Assembly (NCBI GenBank): GCA_016293925.1
Contig: JAEDCX010000082.1
Coordinates: forward strand, 1-9,017
Source: Lachnospiraceae bacterium
GTDB taxonomy: Bacteria; Bacillota; Clostridia; Lachnospirales; Lachnospiraceae
Reading direction: 5' to 3'
DNA length: 9,017 nt
Shown here: positions 6,805 to 9,017 of the stretch, in pieces
Numbering within the stretch: position 1 is the first letter of the stretch
Layout of the letters: the number at the start of each line of letters is the position of its first letter
Translations under genes and position numbers: made by a program
The notes under the pieces: model-generated
What the model saw: only the letters and a program-made list of their open reading frames with translations
Databases searched by the model: none
Told to the model about the DNA's origin: nothing

Positions 6805-7835
6805 CTCTTGACGCCGGGATATTCCTCCACAAACTGCTTCAGTTCCCGATCCTGCAGTCCCAGGGCGGTGCCCACCATCACACATGCATAGACAACCTCC
6901 GTTGTCATGCCGTACAGCGGTATTCCTCCCGCCTCCCGAATCCGGCTTCCGGTCACATAGATGCCGTCACCCGATTCCATCGGCGTCACAAACACCGGAA
7001 TCTTCTCTCCGGCACACCTGTCCAGAAGATACAGTAGTGATACGGAATCCATCCCATCCGCACAGGCTGTCTGGGCATGATAGGTCTCATGAACGATTGC
7101 CGAAACATGTGCAAGCAGGAGGCGGTCATACCGAAGCCCCACATAGGGCTTTACCAGAAGCACATCATTCCGAAGTTCACCCAGTCTGCGAATCAGCATG
7201 GCATACCGGCTCCCGCCTTTCCCATCCGGACTGCATATCGGTTCGGGAGCAATCTCGCTTCCCTGCATGGTCTCCGGCACCCCGAACATACCGGCACTGC
7301 TGAAATCATCGGAATAGGGGACACACTGCCGGAGTCTGTCTCCCCGGTGCAGATACACCACACCGTCCGAATTGCGGTACACCGCATAGACACCCGCAGG
7401 CAATCCGGTACAGATCAATTCCACGCTTCTCCGGAAATTCGCATTCCCATTGGCTCCCTCCGTGTCTGGGGGCAGCTGGGAAGAAACGAGAATCACCGGA
7501 CAATCCACACCCCGAAGCATCACGGAAAGCAATGCCGCCGTGTATGCCAGCGTGTCTGTTCCGTGGGCAATGATCACGCCGTCATATGCCCGGTAATCCA
7601 CGTCCCGCAGATAAGCGATCAGCGTATTCCAGGTTTCGGCTGTCATATTCTCACTCAGTACATTCATCACCTGGACAGTTGTAAACTCCGTTCCCGCATA
7701 TTCCGAACCGGATTGCCGGAACCGGTTCACAATCAATCGCTCCGCACGGTCCACATCCGGTCTGCGGTTCCTGTTATTCTCATCTCCGAAAGAACAGATC
7801 GTCCCTCCGGTAAACACCAATAAAATCTTACCCAT
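6801..7835 (-). CDS. Divergent L-asparaginase-family protein
   Basis: The 344-residue product has the asparaginase N-terminal domain. FTGGTI at 8-13 carries the nucleophile Thr12, SENMT lies at 61-65, and AHGTDTLAYTAALLS at 90-104 carries the Thr93-Asp94 pair. Active members hydrolyse asparagine to aspartate and ammonia. In the region of the third catalytic residue, a Lys in RGNRTTKA of E. coli AnsA, this protein reads RGDRLRQC (164-171), so the Lys position holds Gln170 by my hand alignment. The C-terminal domain (about 225-344) keeps a GMTTE motif (309-313) but is otherwise divergent. Function as an asparaginase is therefore uncertain. There is no signal peptide, so it is probably cytoplasmic. 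ATG at 7835 is supported by GAGGAG 4 nt upstream. It has its own promoter at 7896-7924, and its stop overlaps the proS promoter. Confidence 0.85.
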   Translation of the reverse strand: MGKILLVFTGGTICSFGDENNRNRRPDVDRAERLIVNRFRQSGSEYAGTEFTTVQVMNVLSENMTAETWNTLIAYLRDVDYRAYDGVIIAHGTDTLAYTAALLSVMLRGVDCPVILVSSQLPPDTEGANGNANFRRSVELICTGLPAGVYAVYRNSDGVVYLHRGDRLRQCVPYSDDFSSAGMFGVPETMQGSEIAPEPICSPDGKGGSRYAMLIRRLGELRNDVLLVKPYVGLRYDRLLLAHVSAIVHETYHAQTACADGMDSVSLLYLLDRCAGEKIPVFVTPMESGDGIYVTGSRIREAGGIPLYGMTTEVVYACVMVGTALGLQDRELKQFVEEYPGVKS

Positions 7836-7895
7836 CTCGCTCCTCTATCCATTCCCCACACGACTGCCAGAGAATCCGGTTTCCGAATCATCTAC

Positions 7896-7924
7896 AGTAT
7901 ATCACACCCTGCTCTCCCTGTCAG
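7896..7924 (-). promoter_or_regulatory. Extended -10 sigma-A promoter for the asparaginase gene
   Basis: CTGACA (7919-7924, 5 of 6 to the -35 consensus), a 17-nt spacer and TATACT (7896-7901, 5 of 6) preceded by TGA form an extended -10 promoter. The TGA is the stop codon of the AI-2E gene. The start would be near 7889, giving a leader of about 54 nt to the ATG at 7835. It makes the asparaginase gene at least partly independent of its upstream neighbour. Confidence 0.7.
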
Positions 7925-8954
7925 ATATTTCTCTGTAAATCTCCCGGATCAAAAGATAACTGACGGGGCCTGTGAGAATACCGACGATCCCATAGAGCCG
8001 GATGCCCAGATAAATGGTCATCAGCAGGAGAATCGGATGGATTCCGGAGTTCTTCCCCATGATCTTCGGCTCCAGATAATCCCGCAGCACCATACAGATG
8101 ATATAGAGCAGGATACAGCCTGCCGCCCGCAGGAGCCGCCCCGTAATCACGTTCCAGACCGCCATGGGAACCAGTGTAATACCGGTCCCGATAAAAGGCA
8201 GGGCATCCAGGAATCCAATCCCGGGGCCGATCAGCCACGGATAAGGGTACCCCATGATCCATACTCCTGCCGTAACCGTAGCCGCAATGATGAGAAACAT
8301 GATCAGCTGGGTTTTGAAATACGCCTTCAGCATATCGCATACTCCTTTTCCGATACGGTAGACAGGCGCAAACCAGTCCTCTCTATGCAGCCTTTCCCGG
8401 AGGGAGTCATACTCTTTTACCAGCATCGTACAGAAAATCACAATAACTGCCCACACAATTCCGATGGCAGATATGATTTTCACAACCCGCAGGCAATACC
8501 CGGACAAAAGCGGAACGCCCTGTACCAGCAGGATATCTTCCACATACGCCTCCCCTTCATGCAGCATATCGGTCAGCTCCTTACCTCCGGCGATTCCGGC
8601 ATCCTCCAGAAATGTCACACACCGGTCAAAGCATGCGTTACACTGATCCACCGCAGACGAATAACAATCCCTGATTCCGGCGATATTAACCAGCAGGAAG
8701 CGTCCTGCCAGAATCGCCAGCAGGAGAGGTACACATCCGGCCAGAAACAGAATGACACTTGCCGTAAGTCCTTTGCCCAGATGTATTTTGTTGCGCAGAA
8801 AACTCAGCAGCGGATTCAGCAGTCTCACCAGCAGGAGCCCCAGCACGAACGGAAAAATATACCCCAGCAGATAACGCATGCCAAGATACACGCCTACGGT
8901 AATCGCCGCCATCTGTATGAATTTCCGAAATCCGGGAGATAATGATTGCAGCAT
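7902..8954 (-). CDS. AI-2E family membrane protein, YtvI-like (sporulation)
   Basis: The 350-residue product is a multi-pass membrane protein. Hydrophobic segments lie near residues 15-47 (two), 64-90, 158-178, 216-236, 240-266, 275-291 and 304-336, with a larger polar region at 91-150. The family core is clear: GPGIGFLDALPFIGTG at 243-258, then RDYLEPKIMGKNSGIHP at 291-307. This matches the AI-2E transporter family. The YtvI branch, conserved in endospore formers and under sigma-E in B. subtilis, fits the length and the sporulation genes nearby. The transported substrate is unknown, and the family name does not prove autoinducer transport. ATG at 8954 is preferred, because GAGGA lies 8 nt upstream. 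An in-frame ATG at 8969 would add five residues but has no Shine-Dalgarno sequence. The asparaginase gene follows after 66 nt. Confidence 0.88.
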   Translation of the reverse strand: MLQSLSPGFRKFIQMAAITVGVYLGMRYLLGYIFPFVLGLLLVRLLNPLLSFLRNKIHLGKGLTASVILFLAGCVPLLLAILAGRFLLVNIAGIRDCYSSAVDQCNACFDRCVTFLEDAGIAGGKELTDMLHEGEAYVEDILLVQGVPLLSGYCLRVVKIISAIGIVWAVIVIFCTMLVKEYDSLRERLHREDWFAPVYRIGKGVCDMLKAYFKTQLIMFLIIAATVTAGVWIMGYPYPWLIGPGIGFLDALPFIGTGITLVPMAVWNVITGRLLRAAGCILLYIICMVLRDYLEPKIMGKNSGIHPILLLMTIYLGIRLYGIVGILTGPVSYLLIREIYREISDRESRV

Positions 8955-8960
8955 ATGAAA

Positions 8961-9015
8961 AATCCTCATCCATTACGTCATACTTGAAACAGTACCCGGT
9001 AATAGTATGAGGATT
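8961..9015 (-). promoter_or_regulatory. Inverted repeat that can sequester the AI-2E gene ribosome binding site
   Basis: On the minus strand AATCCTCAT (9007-9015) is perfectly complementary to ATGAGGATT (8961-8969), which contains the GAGGA Shine-Dalgarno sequence. Inside it, ATTAC (8999-9003) pairs with GTAAT (8972-8976), and TACT (8991-8994) pairs with AGTA (8981-8984) around a 6-nt loop. Five U residues end the outer stem, so a weak terminator for an upstream gene outside the window is an alternative. A sigma-E-like -10 (CATACTAT, 9002-9009) overlaps the distal arm. Its -35 would lie outside the window. Confidence 0.5.
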
Positions 9016-9017
9016 AT

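Noticed and set aside
7077..7823. Plus-strand open frame of 248 codons opposite the asparaginase gene
   Set aside because: The composition is antisense-like with no family motifs, and the minus strand shows clear asparaginase motifs.
7861..7890. CGG-AAA-CCG mini-hairpin between the AI-2E and asparaginase genes
   Set aside because: It is only a 3-bp stem without a following T-run, so it cannot be supported as a terminator.
8037..8942. Long plus-strand open frame of 301 codons opposite the AI-2E gene
   Set aside because: Its product is rich in His, Gln, Arg and Asn with no recognisable domain, and the opposite strand encodes a clear conserved membrane protein. It is an antisense shadow.
1..9017. 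A novel defence, mobile or CRISPR-like system
   Set aside because: No repeat arrays, transposase, integrase, toxin-antitoxin pair or effector-like genes were seen. All seven genes belong to housekeeping or sporulation families, or (PEGA protein) a general surface-protein type.

Overview
The window looks like the chromosome of a spore-forming Bacillota, most likely a Clostridia/Lachnospiraceae-type anaerobe. The reasons are a CotS-family coat protein, an AI-2E membrane protein of the YtvI sporulation type, a T-box riboswitch, strong Shine-Dalgarno sequences, two GTG starts, an acetate kinase and a short (INS-less) prolyl-tRNA synthetase. This is inferred from gene families, not from a marker gene. 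All seven genes lie on the minus strand, so transcription runs from high to low coordinates. No mobile element, CRISPR array, tRNA or rRNA gene was seen.

Layout in the direction of transcription: (1) 9017-8955, a leader with a long inverted repeat that covers the ribosome binding site of the next gene. (2) 8954-7902, AI-2E/YtvI-like membrane protein. (3) A good extended -10 promoter overlapping its stop codon, then 7835-6801, a divergent L-asparaginase-fold protein. (4) A near-perfect vegetative promoter whose -35 box contains the asparaginase stop codon. It is followed by a complete proline-specific T-box leader with its terminator, a further 120-nt structured leader, and proS (6365-4911). 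(5) ackA (4818-3628) and cca (3581-2250), probably read through from the proS promoter, because no terminator is visible between them. (6) A 62-nt gap with a possible late-sporulation -10 element, then the CotS-like gene (2187-1174) and, 40 nt later, a PEGA-domain lipoprotein (1133 to the window edge, C terminus missing).

How the genes work together: proS charges tRNA-Pro, and its T-box senses uncharged tRNA-Pro through a CCU specifier codon and the tRNA 3' end. cca builds or repairs that same 3' CCA end. ackA makes ATP from acetyl phosphate and sits in the same presumed transcript without pta in view. The outer genes point to sporulation: a YtvI-like protein at one end, a CotS-like protein plus a putative lipoprotein at the other. 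The window is mostly ordinary housekeeping. The items most worth a second look are the regulatory leaders, the missing catalytic lysine in the asparaginase, the altered kinase motifs in the CotS-like protein, and the uncharacterised PEGA lipoprotein.
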